Shown: piece after piece, positions 52,765 through 61,080 of the stretch
How positions within the stretch are numbered: position 1 is the stretch's first letter
Layout: each line of letters starts with the position of its first letter
Assembly: GCF_001458295.1 (NCBI RefSeq)
Contig: NZ_CYUD01000003.1
Span: forward strand, 186,001 to 250,000
Length of the DNA: 64,000 nt
Source: Ruegeria denitrificans
GTDB taxonomy: Bacteria; Pseudomonadota; Alphaproteobacteria; Rhodobacterales; Rhodobacteraceae
Direction of reading: 5' to 3'
Position numbers and translations under genes: made by a program
The notes under the pieces: generated by a model
Told to the model about the DNA's origin: nothing
Seen by the model: only the letters and a program-made list of their open reading frames with translations
Databases searched by the model: none

Positions 52765-53559
52765 ATGAAAACTGAAAGCACTACCCAGCCCGTAATCGAG
52801 GCAAGGCAGTTGGACCTTACCTTCCAAACAAACGACGGGCCAATCCATGCGCTCAAGGATGTGAACCTGACGGTCGACAAGGGCGATTTCGTCAGCTTCA
52901 TCGGCCCCTCGGGCTGTGGTAAAACCACCTTCCTGCGTTGCATCGCGGCGCTAGAAACCCCGACCGGAGGAGCGTTGACCGTCAATGGTATGACCGCGGA
53001 TGAGGCGCGGCGGAACCGAGCTTATGGCTATGTGTTCCAAGCGGCGGGGCTGTATCCTTGGCGGACCATTGCCAAGAACATCAAACTGCCCTTAGAAATT
53101 ATGGGCTATTCCGCCAGCGAGCAGGAAGAACGTGTTAAAAAGGTTCTGGAACTTGTTGATCTAGAAGGGTTTGGCGGGAAATTCCCTTGGCAGCTATCTG
53201 GTGGCATGCAGCAACGCGCCAGCATTGCGCGGGCGCTGGCTTTTGACGCGGATATCCTGCTGATGGACGAGCCGTTTGGCGCGCTAGACGAGATCGTGCG
53301 CGATCACCTGAACGAACAGCTTTTGGCGCTTTGGGCGCGCACCGAAAAGACCATTGGTTTCGTGACGCATTCGATCCCCGAGGCGGTGTACCTGAGCACC
53401 AAAATTGTGGTGATGAGCCCCCGACCGGGGCGCATCACCGATGTGATCGACAGCCCTCTGCCAAGGGAACGGCCGCTGGACATCCGCGATACGCCGGAAT
53501 TCATCGAGGTCGCTCATCGTGTGCGCGAAGGCTTGCGTGCGGGGCATACGGATGAGTAG
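52765..53559 (+). CDS. NitT/TauT-type ABC transporter ATP-binding protein
   Basis: 264 residues from the ATG at 52765 (AAGG 8 bases upstream). Walker A is GPSGCGKTTFLR, the signature is QLSGGMQQRASIARAL, and Walker B is ILLMDEPFGALDE. It energises import by the two permeases and solute-binding protein downstream. The stop codon overlaps the start of the first permease by 8 bases. It lies directly after hydA, so it most likely serves pyrimidine or hydantoin uptake. Confidence 0.92.
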   Translation: MKTESTTQPVIEARQLDLTFQTNDGPIHALKDVNLTVDKGDFVSFIGPSGCGKTTFLRCIAALETPTGGALTVNGMTADEARRNRAYGYVFQAAGLYPWRTIAKNIKLPLEIMGYSASEQEERVKKVLELVDLEGFGGKFPWQLSGGMQQRASIARALAFDADILLMDEPFGALDEIVRDHLNEQLLALWARTEKTIGFVTHSIPEAVYLSTKIVVMSPRPGRITDVIDSPLPRERPLDIRDTPEFIEVAHRVREGLRAGHTDE

Positions 53560-54484
53560 TGCGGGGATCAAAGCTGTCTGGGCTGTCCTGACCGTTGTGG
53601 GCGTCATTATCCTGTTCTGGTATGCCGCCAGCGTGCCAATGAACATCAAGGGCGTTCTGACCGAATTCGAACGGGCCGGGGAAGAGGTGGATCCGCCCAA
53701 GGCGGTCGACCGGCGCGACATGAGCGAGTTTGAGCTGGTTATCGACAACCCCTACGCCATCGATGAGACTTGGGAACAGGATCGGCCTCGTCTGCCCGCC
53801 CCGCATCAGGTGGCCGAGGAGTTGTGGGAAACCACGGTCGAGAAGAAAATCACCTCGAAGCGGTCATTGATCTATCACGCCTGGGTGACGCTCAGCGCGA
53901 CGATGCTGGGATTTGCCATCGGCACGGGGCTGGGCATCCTTCTGGCTGTGGGCATCGTACACAGCCGGGTGATGGACCTGTCTGTCATGCCCTGGGCCAT
54001 TGTCAGCCAAACCATCCCGATTATTGCATTGGCGCCGATGATTATCGTGGTGCTGTATTCGATAGGCATTCAGGGGATCATCCCCAAAGCGATTATCTCG
54101 GCCTATCTGAGTTTCTTCCCCGTCGTGGTCGGCATGGTGAAGGGCCTGCGCAGCCCGGATGCGATGCAACTGGACCTGTTGCGCACGTATAACGCCAGCC
54201 AGTCCCAGGGGTTCTGGAAACTGCGCTTGCCCGCGTCGATGCCGTATCTGTTCACCTCGTTGAAAATTGGCATCGCGGCCTCGTTGGTCGGGGCCATTGT
54301 CGGAGAGTTGCCGACGGGGGCGGTGGCCGGTCTGGGCGCGCGGCTGCTGGCAGGCAGCTATTATGGTCAGACGGTGCAAATCTGGTCGGCGCTGTTTGCA
54401 GCGGCCATTCTGGCGGCTTGTCTGGTCGGGCTGCTGGGGATGTTGGAGCGGACGGTTCTGAAACGGATGGGGATGGCGCAATGA
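53552..54484 (+). CDS. ABC transporter permease 1
   Basis: 310 residues from the ATG at 53552. A first membrane helix (residues 6-26) is followed by about 75 hydrophilic residues, unlike most NitT-type permeases. Then comes the BPD_transp_1 domain (about 110-305) with five or six helices and the EAA-like loop LLRTYNASQSQGFWKLRLPA that contacts the ATPase. It overlaps the ATPase gene by 8 bases and the second permease gene by 4. Two different permeases suggest a heterodimeric channel. Confidence 0.88.
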   Translation: MSSAGIKAVWAVLTVVGVIILFWYAASVPMNIKGVLTEFERAGEEVDPPKAVDRRDMSEFELVIDNPYAIDETWEQDRPRLPAPHQVAEELWETTVEKKITSKRSLIYHAWVTLSATMLGFAIGTGLGILLAVGIVHSRVMDLSVMPWAIVSQTIPIIALAPMIIVVLYSIGIQGIIPKAIISAYLSFFPVVVGMVKGLRSPDAMQLDLLRTYNASQSQGFWKLRLPASMPYLFTSLKIGIAASLVGAIVGELPTGAVAGLGARLLAGSYYGQTVQIWSALFAAAILAACLVGLLGMLERTVLKRMGMAQ

Positions 54485-55326
54485 TACCTGTTCTCGGTGC
54501 GTTTGGCGTCTGGCTGTTTGGTTGGTGGCTAAACAGCCGCCTTGCCAGTGGACCCTATTCCGACACGCGAATGGTGCGGTTTCTGGCACCGCTGATCTTT
54601 GGCCTGACCGTGATTGCCATTTGGGAGCTGGTAGTTCGCGGTCTGGACGTGCCCTTGGTCATACTGCCGGCGCCGTCAGTGATCGCAGTGCGCTTTGCCG
54701 ACAGCGTGCCAATCTTGTGGGCGGATTTTGTGCAAACCATCATAAAAGGTGCGCTCAGCGGCTATCTCATCGGATGTGGTTCTGCTTTTTTAATGGCGAT
54801 TGCCGTGGACCGCTGGGATTTCTTGCGCCTTGGCTTGTTGCCGGTCGGGAATTTCGTGGCGGCCCTACCGATTGTTGGGACGGCCCCCATTTTGGTGATG
54901 TGGTTCGGCTTTGACTGGCATTCGAAGGCGGCGGTGGTCGTAGTGATGGTGTTCTTTCCGATGCTGGTGAACACCGTGGCGGGTTTGCGCGAAGCGACCG
55001 CCATGCAGCGCGACCTGATGGAGACCTATGCGGCGACCTATTGGCAAAGCTTTCTGAAGCTACGTTTGCCCGCTGCGATGCCGTTTGTTTTTAATGGGCT
55101 AAAGATTTCTACCACTCTGGCGCTGATCGGCGCTATCGTGGCCGAGTTCTTTGGCTCGCCCACTCTGGGCATGGGTTTTCGGATTTCGACCAGTGTCGGT
55201 CAACTTTCGCTGGATATGGTCTGGGCCGAGATCGTCGTGGCCGCTTTGGCTGGGACAGCGTTTTATGGGCTGGTCGCCATGATCGAAAAAGGGGTGACAT
55301 TCTGGCACCCGTCGCAACGCGGATAA
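54481..55326 (+). CDS. ABC transporter permease 2
   Basis: 281 residues from the ATG at 54481, overlapping permease 1 by 4 bases (ATGA). The BPD_transp_1 domain has six hydrophobic helices with the EAA-like loop METYAATYWQSFLKLRLPAA. It is similar in layout to permease 1 but lacks the long hydrophilic N-terminal loop. It would pair with permease 1 in the inner membrane for import of a pyrimidine-related substrate. Confidence 0.9.
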   Translation: MIPVLGAFGVWLFGWWLNSRLASGPYSDTRMVRFLAPLIFGLTVIAIWELVVRGLDVPLVILPAPSVIAVRFADSVPILWADFVQTIIKGALSGYLIGCGSAFLMAIAVDRWDFLRLGLLPVGNFVAALPIVGTAPILVMWFGFDWHSKAAVVVVMVFFPMLVNTVAGLREATAMQRDLMETYAATYWQSFLKLRLPAAMPFVFNGLKISTTLALIGAIVAEFFGSPTLGMGFRISTSVGQLSLDMVWAEIVVAALAGTAFYGLVAMIEKGVTFWHPSQRG

Positions 55327-55382
55327 AAGGAAATTAACAGACCCCAAAATCGGGGCACCAACAACAACTAGGAGATATGAAG

Positions 55383-56372
55383 ATGAACAAACTACTCAGC
55401 GGGGTGATTGCTGCATTTAGCCTGACTGCCAGTGCAGCGCTGGCGGCGGATGAGGTGACATTGCAGCTCAAGTGGGTCACCCAAGCGCAGTTCGCGGGTT
55501 ACTATGTGGCCAAAGACAAGGGGTTCTACGAGGAAGAGGGGCTGGATGTCACTATCCTGCCCGGTGGGCCCGATATCGCGCCCACGCAGGTGATCGCTGG
55601 TGGTGGCGCTGACGTGACCGTTGAATGGATGCCCGCCGCATTGGCAGCGCGGGAAAAAGGTCTGCCGTTGGTGAATATCGCTCAGCCGTTCAAAAGCTCG
55701 GGCATGATGCTGACCTGCTGGAAGGATGCCGGGATTTCCTCGCCTGAGGATCTAAAGAACCGCACGCTGGGTGTTTGGTTCTTTGGTAATGAATTCCCAT
55801 TCATGAGCTGGATGAGCCAACTGGGAATCGACACAGCTGGCAAAAGCGAAAGTGGTGTCGAAGTTCTGAAACAGGGCTTTAACGTTGATCCTCTGCTGCA
55901 GCGTCAGGCCGATTGCATCAGCACCATGACCTACAACGAATACTGGCAGGTCATCGACGCTGGCGTCAGCCCGGATGAACTGGTTACCTTCAAATACGAA
56001 GATCAAGGCGTCGCCACACTAGAGGACGGTTTGTATGTGCTTGAGGAAAATCTGAGTGACGCGGCCTTCACTGATAAGATGGAGCGTTTTGTTCGTGCCT
56101 CGATGAAGGGTTGGAAATACGCTGAAGAACACCCTGATGAGGCCGCCGACATCGTGCTTGAGAATGACGCGACCGGTGCCCAGACCGAAGAGCATCAAAA
56201 GCGCATGATGGGTGAGATCGCCAAGCTGACCGCCGGATCGAACGGAGCATTGGATCCGGCCGACTTTGAACGCACCGTGGGCACTCTGCTGGCCGGTGGG
56301 TCGGACCCGGTGATCACTAAGCAGCCTGACGGGGCCTGGACGCATCAGATCACCGATGCGGCGTTGAACTGA
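55383..56372 (+). CDS. NMT1/THI5-like ABC solute-binding protein
   Basis: 329 residues from the ATG at 55383, chosen because AGGAG is 8 bases before it; an ATG at 55377 is only 2 bases from the same site. A signal peptide ends with SAALA before ADEV. The NMT1 domain has LQLKWVTQAQFAGYYVAKDK and GLDVTILPGGPDIAPTQVIA, shared with proteins that bind HMP, formylaminopyrimidine or similar pyrimidines. The locus suggests dihydropyrimidines, hydantoins or uracil-type substrates; this is an inference. Confidence 0.9.
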   Translation: MNKLLSGVIAAFSLTASAALAADEVTLQLKWVTQAQFAGYYVAKDKGFYEEEGLDVTILPGGPDIAPTQVIAGGGADVTVEWMPAALAAREKGLPLVNIAQPFKSSGMMLTCWKDAGISSPEDLKNRTLGVWFFGNEFPFMSWMSQLGIDTAGKSESGVEVLKQGFNVDPLLQRQADCISTMTYNEYWQVIDAGVSPDELVTFKYEDQGVATLEDGLYVLEENLSDAAFTDKMERFVRASMKGWKYAEEHPDEAADIVLENDATGAQTEEHQKRMMGEIAKLTAGSNGALDPADFERTVGTLLAGGSDPVITKQPDGAWTHQITDAALN

Positions 56373-56396
56373 ACCCGATCCTTTTGACTGAAAATG

Positions 56397-56428
56397 CGCG
56401 GTCCCAATCGGGGCCGCGTTTTCGTTTG
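56397..56428 (+). terminator. Rho-independent terminator after the pyrimidine transporter
   Basis: GC-rich stem CGCGGTCCC/GGGGCCGCG (one G-T pair) with an AATC loop, followed by TTTTCGTTT. Confidence 0.8.
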
Positions 56429-56491
56429 TAGATGTCGGAAACGTGTCTGTACTTGGCGTTCAAATGGTCTAGTATCCTTATGAATTCAGGC

Positions 56492-56509
56492 GCATTTTGT
56501 ACGAAATGC
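56492..56509. promoter_or_regulatory. Inverted repeat upstream of tupB
   Basis: GCATTT-N6-AAATGC palindrome 17 bases before the tupB start. It could be an operator for a metal-responsive regulator. No known motif was matched. Confidence 0.4.
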
Positions 56510-56526
56510 ATGACATGTGGTAAAAA

Positions 56527-57240
56527 ATGCAAGGTTTTGCATCAGAATTCAGCTCAGCAATGGCTCTGATCCTGAACGGGGATGCAGAGCTGTGGGCGAT
56601 TGTGCTGTTGTCCCTGAAAGTTTCCATCTTCGCTGTACTGATTTCTGCGCTAATCGGTATGCCTGTCGGGGCTGCTTTGGCGGTTGCGCGCTTTCCCGGA
56701 CGCCGAGTTCTGATCGTGCTGATGAATGCTTTGATGGGGTTCCCACCGGTCGTTGTCGGGCTGTTGGTCTATCTGATGCTGTCGCGCTCGGGTCCGCTAG
56801 GTGTGCTTGAGCTGCTTTATACGCCGACCGCGATGATCATTGCGCAGGTGGTTTTGGTTACCCCCATCATCGCCGCATTGACCCGGCAAGTGGTCGAGAT
56901 GCTGGCTGAGGAGTATTCGGAACAGCTCCGTTCGCTGGGCGTGTCCCGGCTGGCGTCGGTTCCAGTGCTGTTGTGGGATGCGCGGCTGGCGCTGGTGACC
57001 GCGCTGCTGGCTGGCTTTGGTCGCGCCATTGCCGAAGTCGGGGCGGTGATCATCGTTGGCGGCAACATCAACCACGTGACACGAGTAATGACGACGACCA
57101 TCGCGTTAGAGACGTCAAAAGGCAATCTGGCGCTGGCTCTAGCGCTGGGGGCGATCTTGATCGGGATTGCAGTGGCGGTGAATGCCATGGTCAGCACGCT
57201 TAGCCTGCAGGCCGAACGGGAAGGATTGCGCCATGCGTGA
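56527..57240 (+). CDS. tupB: Tungstate ABC transporter permease
   Basis: A 237-residue permease with about six helices. The EAA loop is in EEYSEQLRSLGVSRLASVPV. Segments such as GFPPVVVGLLVYLMLSRSGP and AEVGAVIIVGGNINHVTRVM are typical of TupB/ModB-like permeases of the tungstate branch. It overlaps tupC by 8 bases. No good ribosome site precedes the ATG. The substrate is assigned from TupA two genes downstream. Confidence 0.85.
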   Translation: MQGFASEFSSAMALILNGDAELWAIVLLSLKVSIFAVLISALIGMPVGAALAVARFPGRRVLIVLMNALMGFPPVVVGLLVYLMLSRSGPLGVLELLYTPTAMIIAQVVLVTPIIAALTRQVVEMLAEEYSEQLRSLGVSRLASVPVLLWDARLALVTALLAGFGRAIAEVGAVIIVGGNINHVTRVMTTTIALETSKGNLALALALGAILIGIAVAVNAMVSTLSLQAEREGLRHA

Positions 57241-57967
57241 CCTGACCCTTGATATGTCAAGTTGTCTGTCGGTGGACGGTGTACGGATCACCCGTAAAGG
57301 CAAATCACTGCTGAATGTGCCCCATCTGGCCCTTGATGGACCGGGACCGACGCTGATCCTTGGGCCGAACGGATCTGGCAAAAGCCTGTTGTTGCGCTGT
57401 CTGCATGGGCTGATTGTGTCGGATCGCGGGCAAGTCCGGCAAGATGGTGTCGCCCTGAATGCCGATCACAAGGCGCGGCAGGCGATGGTGTTTCAGCAAC
57501 CCGTGTTGTTGCGACGGTCTGTCGCGGCCAATTTGGACTTTGTATTGAAGCGACAGGGGATGCCTCGCAGCGCCCGCAAATCCCGGATCGAGGAATTGCT
57601 GGCCGAAGGTGGCCTGGACGGCAAAGTCCGCCAATCCGCCCGATCTCTGTCTGGGGGAGAAGCACAGCGGCTCGCCATTTTACGCGCCCTCGCGCTGGAT
57701 CCAGAGACGTTGTTTCTGGACGAACCCACCAGTGCGCTTGACCCGAATGCCACGCAGATGATCGAGCGGATGATCCTGCGCGCCTCAACCCGGGGTGTTC
57801 GCATCGTAATGGTCACTCATGACATCGGGCAGGCCCGGCGGTTAGCCGCCGATATCGTGATGATGCAGGGGGGTCATGTGGTTGAACATGGGGCGGCCAA
57901 GCAGGTACTGGATGCCCCCAAAAGTGACGCCGCGCGCCGATACCTAGCTGGCGGGCTGGTCACTTAA
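57233..57967 (+). CDS. tupC: Tungstate ABC transporter ATP-binding protein
   Basis: 244 residues from the ATG at 57233, with GGAAGG about 8 bases upstream and an 8-base overlap with tupB. Walker A is GPNGSGKSLLLR, signature SLSGGEAQRLAILRAL, and Walker B TLFLDEPTSALDP. The length (short, without the MOP domain of ModC) fits TupC. Powers uptake of tungstate or molybdate together with TupA and TupB. Confidence 0.88.
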   Translation: MRDLTLDMSSCLSVDGVRITRKGKSLLNVPHLALDGPGPTLILGPNGSGKSLLLRCLHGLIVSDRGQVRQDGVALNADHKARQAMVFQQPVLLRRSVAANLDFVLKRQGMPRSARKSRIEELLAEGGLDGKVRQSARSLSGGEAQRLAILRALALDPETLFLDEPTSALDPNATQMIERMILRASTRGVRIVMVTHDIGQARRLAADIVMMQGGHVVEHGAAKQVLDAPKSDAARRYLAGGLVT

Positions 57968-57985
57968 ACCAAAACGGAGATCTAA

Positions 57986-58801
57986 ATGATCCGGAACGTC
58001 ATACGGGCAGCATGGATTGCGGTTGGCTTGACTGCGGCGCCAGTTAGCGCCGAGGAACCCTTTATCGTGGTACAATCGACGACATCCACTCAGAACTCGG
58101 GTTTGCTAGACTACATCCTGCCGGGGTTTGAGGCTGAAACGGGGATAGACGTGCGCGTCGTTGCTGTGGGCACCGGTCAGGCGATCCGAAATGCGATCAA
58201 TGGCGATGGGGACGTCTTGCTGGTGCATTCCAAACTGGCAGAGGATCAATTCGTGGCTGACGGTTGGGGGGTCGAACGGTTTGACGTGATGTATAACGAC
58301 TTTGTTCTGGTCGGGCCGAAATCCGATCCGGCCAAGGTGCGGGGCGGTATGGATATCGTGGCAGCGTTAACAGCCGTGTCCGAGGTCGAGGCCCCTTTTG
58401 CTTCGCGCGGGGATGACAGCGGAACGCACAAGGCCGAGATGCGCCTGTGGGACTGGGCGGACGCTGATCCGACCGATGCATCTGGGACTTGGTACCGCGA
58501 AACCGGTTCGGGCATGGGGGCGACGCTGAACGTGGCCAGCGGTATGGGGGCCTATGTGCTGACGGATCGCGCCACGTGGCAGTCCTTTGGAAACAGGGGC
58601 GATCTTGAAATTCTGGTCGAGGGCGATCCGCGCCTGTTCAATCAATACGGCATCATTCTTGTGAATCCGGATAAGCATCCGCAGGTACGGGTCTCAGCAG
58701 GGCAGCGGTTCATTGACTGGCTGATCGGCCCCGATGGGCAGGCGGCGATTGCGTCGTACAAGCTAGAGGGCCAGCAGCTATTCTTTCCCAACGCCAAGTG
58801 A
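57986..58801 (+). CDS. tupA: Tungstate-binding periplasmic protein
   Basis: A 271-residue protein with a signal peptide ending PVSA before EEPF. The mature N-terminus reads VVQSTTSTQNSGLLDYILPG; the TTSTQNSG motif is characteristic of TupA/WtpA-type tungstate binders. SRGDDSGTHKAEMRLWDWA and YRETGSGMGATLN are further family segments. It delivers tungstate (or molybdate) to TupBC. It converges on the HTH/PBP regulator gene, 6 bases apart, and probably supplies metal for the formate dehydrogenase beyond. Confidence 0.9.
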   Translation: MIRNVIRAAWIAVGLTAAPVSAEEPFIVVQSTTSTQNSGLLDYILPGFEAETGIDVRVVAVGTGQAIRNAINGDGDVLLVHSKLAEDQFVADGWGVERFDVMYNDFVLVGPKSDPAKVRGGMDIVAALTAVSEVEAPFASRGDDSGTHKAEMRLWDWADADPTDASGTWYRETGSGMGATLNVASGMGAYVLTDRATWQSFGNRGDLEILVEGDPRLFNQYGIILVNPDKHPQVRVSAGQRFIDWLIGPDGQAAIASYKLEGQQLFFPNAK

Positions 58802-58807
58802 TCGGTT

Positions 58808-59680
58808 TCAACCGCTTGCGCCATTGTGGTGGATCGTGCCCAGCCCGGATAGGTCGTATCCGCCGAATTCAACGGCACGGGTCGCAAAACGGTCTGACTG
58901 CAAAAAGCTAAGAAGTTTGAGCATCGGGTCATCGAAATAGGCGCGACGCCAGATGGCCAGATCCAGACGCTCGGAGTGAGTAGGTGCGAAGCCCAGATTG
59001 TACAGGCTGGCTAGCGCGCCCAATCCAAAACCTGCTTCAGCCTTGCTGTCATGCAAAGCAACGGCCAGTTCCTCTTCGGTGCGGGCACAGGTGGGCAGGG
59101 TGTCCAGGTCGTCGCGTGTCAGACCGTGGACCTCTAGCTGTGCGTCGAACAGGCGTTGGCTGGCAGCGCTGTCCTGCCGCAGTATCACTCGGCGTCCTTT
59201 AAGATCGGAAAACCCTGAGATGCCCGTGACACCGGGGGCCAACAGTAGCCCGCGTTGCCGTTGCGCGATCTCAAACAGAACCACAGGGGCTTCGCCCAAA
59301 TTGGCGCGCAAGGAATGCGTGTTGAACCCTTGTTCCTCGTGAATATGGAGCGCCGCAGCCTGTGCGCTGCGCTCTTTCAACCGGGTCATCCCGTCGAAGG
59401 AGCCATCATAGTAGGTTGCTAGTCCCGAGCCACTTTCGCGCAGCGCCCAATCCAACAACGGATCGTGGCTGCCGGCAATGATCGCGGGCAGGGCGGGTTC
59501 CGCCACTTGCGGGCCGGACCGGGACGCGTTCAGCCAGGCGATGACCTCGGCCTGTGGGAATAGCAGTTTTCCCATGGCACGCACGCAGGGGACCTCGCCG
59601 GAAGAAGCCAGATCATAGGCCTTGCGCTCGCCAATGCGCAGCAGGTCGGCCAGCTCTTTGGTGGTTAAGTATTCGGACAT
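58808..59680 (-). CDS. HTH regulator with periplasmic-binding-like domain
   Basis: A 290-residue protein. Residues 1-55 are an excisionase/MerR-type helix-turn-helix (YLTTKELADLLRIGERKAYD, then LLFPQAEVIAWL). The remainder is a cytoplasmic PBP-like domain (GSHDPLLDWALRESGSGLAT to GFGLGALASLYNLGFAP) related to molybdate/tungstate-binding or molybdopterin-linked regulators. It starts directly after the 41-residue peptide gene without a gap, so it is the last gene of the formate dehydrogenase operon. It likely senses metal or cofactor supply and acts on this operon or on tupBCA; this is inferred from domains and location. Confidence 0.78.
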   Translation of the reverse strand: MSEYLTTKELADLLRIGERKAYDLASSGEVPCVRAMGKLLFPQAEVIAWLNASRSGPQVAEPALPAIIAGSHDPLLDWALRESGSGLATYYDGSFDGMTRLKERSAQAAALHIHEEQGFNTHSLRANLGEAPVVLFEIAQRQRGLLLAPGVTGISGFSDLKGRRVILRQDSAASQRLFDAQLEVHGLTRDDLDTLPTCARTEEELAVALHDSKAEAGFGLGALASLYNLGFAPTHSERLDLAIWRRAYFDDPMLKLLSFLQSDRFATRAVEFGGYDLSGLGTIHHNGASG

Positions 59681-59806
59681 TCAATCGAGACGCACCGCCG
59701 AACCGGTTCCCGCTTCGGCGGCACTGAACCCGGCCTGTTGCAGCGCATAAGGTGCAGCCACGGTAATGACGACCATTGCGGCCACAGCGGCGAGAAAGGC
59801 TTTCAT
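59681..59806 (-). CDS. 41-residue membrane peptide of the formate dehydrogenase operon
   Basis: A short frame with a strong GGAGGAG ribosome site 5 bases before the ATG. It encodes MKAFLAAVAAMVVITVAAPY at its start, a single hydrophobic helix, followed by a small polar tail. It overlaps the WD40-cytochrome gene by 4 bases (ATGA) and ends directly against the regulator start, so translation is coupled on both sides. It may be a small subunit or assembly aid of the formate dehydrogenase complex. I do not recognise the family. Confidence 0.7.
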   Translation of the reverse strand: MKAFLAAVAAMVVITVAAPYALQQAGFSAAEAGTGSAVRLD

Positions 59807-61080
59807 TGGTCTCCTCCGGTCTTATTCTCTGGTGCCGTAGCGCGGCGTAAAAAGGCGATCAGGTCATCACGGTCCTGGGCCTGAGTGATCCGCTGCATCG
59901 GCATCTTTGATCCCGGTATGTAGTGGTCTGGCCCCTCGTCGAAAAGGGCATTTATCGTTTCGTCATTCCAAACGATATCAGAGTCTTGCAGCGTATCCGA
60001 GTAGAAATATCCCGGCAATGTCCCGGCCTTGCGCCCGAAGACACCATGCAACGTTGGCCCTGCACGCCTTTGCCCGTCAGGCGTCAGGCTGTGACAGATC
60101 GAACACTTGCGGGCGAATTGCCGTTCTCCGTTGCTCATTTCTTCGGGGTTCTTCAGGAAACTGGGCTCAACGGCCGCCATCTGTTCCTGATCACCAAGGG
60201 CTGAGACCGGCCAGCTATACATCGCCTCGTCAATGCCTCCAGCATGGATATTCTGACCATCCGCTGAAAAGGCCAGCGCCCAGACCGGCCCTCGCAGGGT
60301 GGCGCGGAAATCCTGCGCGATGTTCCATTCAACAGTGTCAATCACCATGATGTAGCCTTCGCCATCACCAACGGCCAACAGGCGGCGATCCGGACTAAGC
60401 GCCAGTGCCAGAATGGGGCGGCGGTCTAGGGTAAAGTCGCGTTCTTCACCGGTGCTCAGGTCCAGAATGCGGGTCACACCGTCGACCGCGCCATAGGCAA
60501 TCCAGTTATCGGTGACGTTCAAAACCAGTTCATTAATCCCGAACCCGTGTTCGACCAGCCGCTGCGTTTCCTGTCCGCTGGTCACATCCCACACCCGCAG
60601 CGTTCCATCTATGCCAGCCGAGTACAGCGTTGTACCATCCGGTGAAAAAGTGACGGCGTTCACGCCACTGCCCGCCGTAAGCGTTTGCGCTGCTGAGCCA
60701 TCTTCAGGCCACAGCCCGATGGTGCCATCCCAACTGGCAGTGGCCACATGCGTTTTTGACGCCGCGACCCCTACAATCTTGCCCTTGTGCTGACCAACGA
60801 TCTCTCCGCCCGGCCAACGGCGAAGGGTGAAATCATCGCCTGCCGAATAGATCGCGCGGCCGTTGAACGCGACCGAGTTCACTGCGGCCTCGTGCCCCTC
60901 CAGCCATTCGGGCCTGCGGTCTGACCACAAACCAACCGAGTTGTCGAAACTGGCCGTGGCGATCCGTCCGTCTGGTGCGGTGGCGATCCCCATGATTGGC
61001 CCACCGTGACCCTTGAGCGTAAAAAACTCGCCCGTGGCGGGCAGGGGGACCAGCGCCAGAGCCAGGACCAGCCCGCGCAT
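59803..61080 (-). CDS. WD40 propeller fused to c-type cytochrome
   Basis: A 425-residue exported protein with signal peptide ending PATG before EFF. Residues about 20-310 contain WD40 units (for example VAASKTHVATASWDGTIGLW and SAGIDGTLRVWDV), probably seven blades. The C-terminal ~100 residues are a class I cytochrome c with heme motif CSICH and methionine ligand in GSKMPMQ. It begins directly after the cytochrome b subunit gene. It probably carries electrons between the periplasmic formate dehydrogenase and soluble partners, or docks the complex. Confidence 0.85.
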   Translation of the reverse strand: MRGLVLALALVPLPATGEFFTLKGHGGPIMGIATAPDGRIATASFDNSVGLWSDRRPEWLEGHEAAVNSVAFNGRAIYSAGDDFTLRRWPGGEIVGQHKGKIVGVAASKTHVATASWDGTIGLWPEDGSAAQTLTAGSGVNAVTFSPDGTTLYSAGIDGTLRVWDVTSGQETQRLVEHGFGINELVLNVTDNWIAYGAVDGVTRILDLSTGEERDFTLDRRPILALALSPDRRLLAVGDGEGYIMVIDTVEWNIAQDFRATLRGPVWALAFSADGQNIHAGGIDEAMYSWPVSALGDQEQMAAVEPSFLKNPEEMSNGERQFARKCSICHSLTPDGQRRAGPTLHGVFGRKAGTLPGYFYSDTLQDSDIVWNDETINALFDEGPDHYIPGSKMPMQRITQAQDRDDLIAFLRRATAPENKTGGDQ

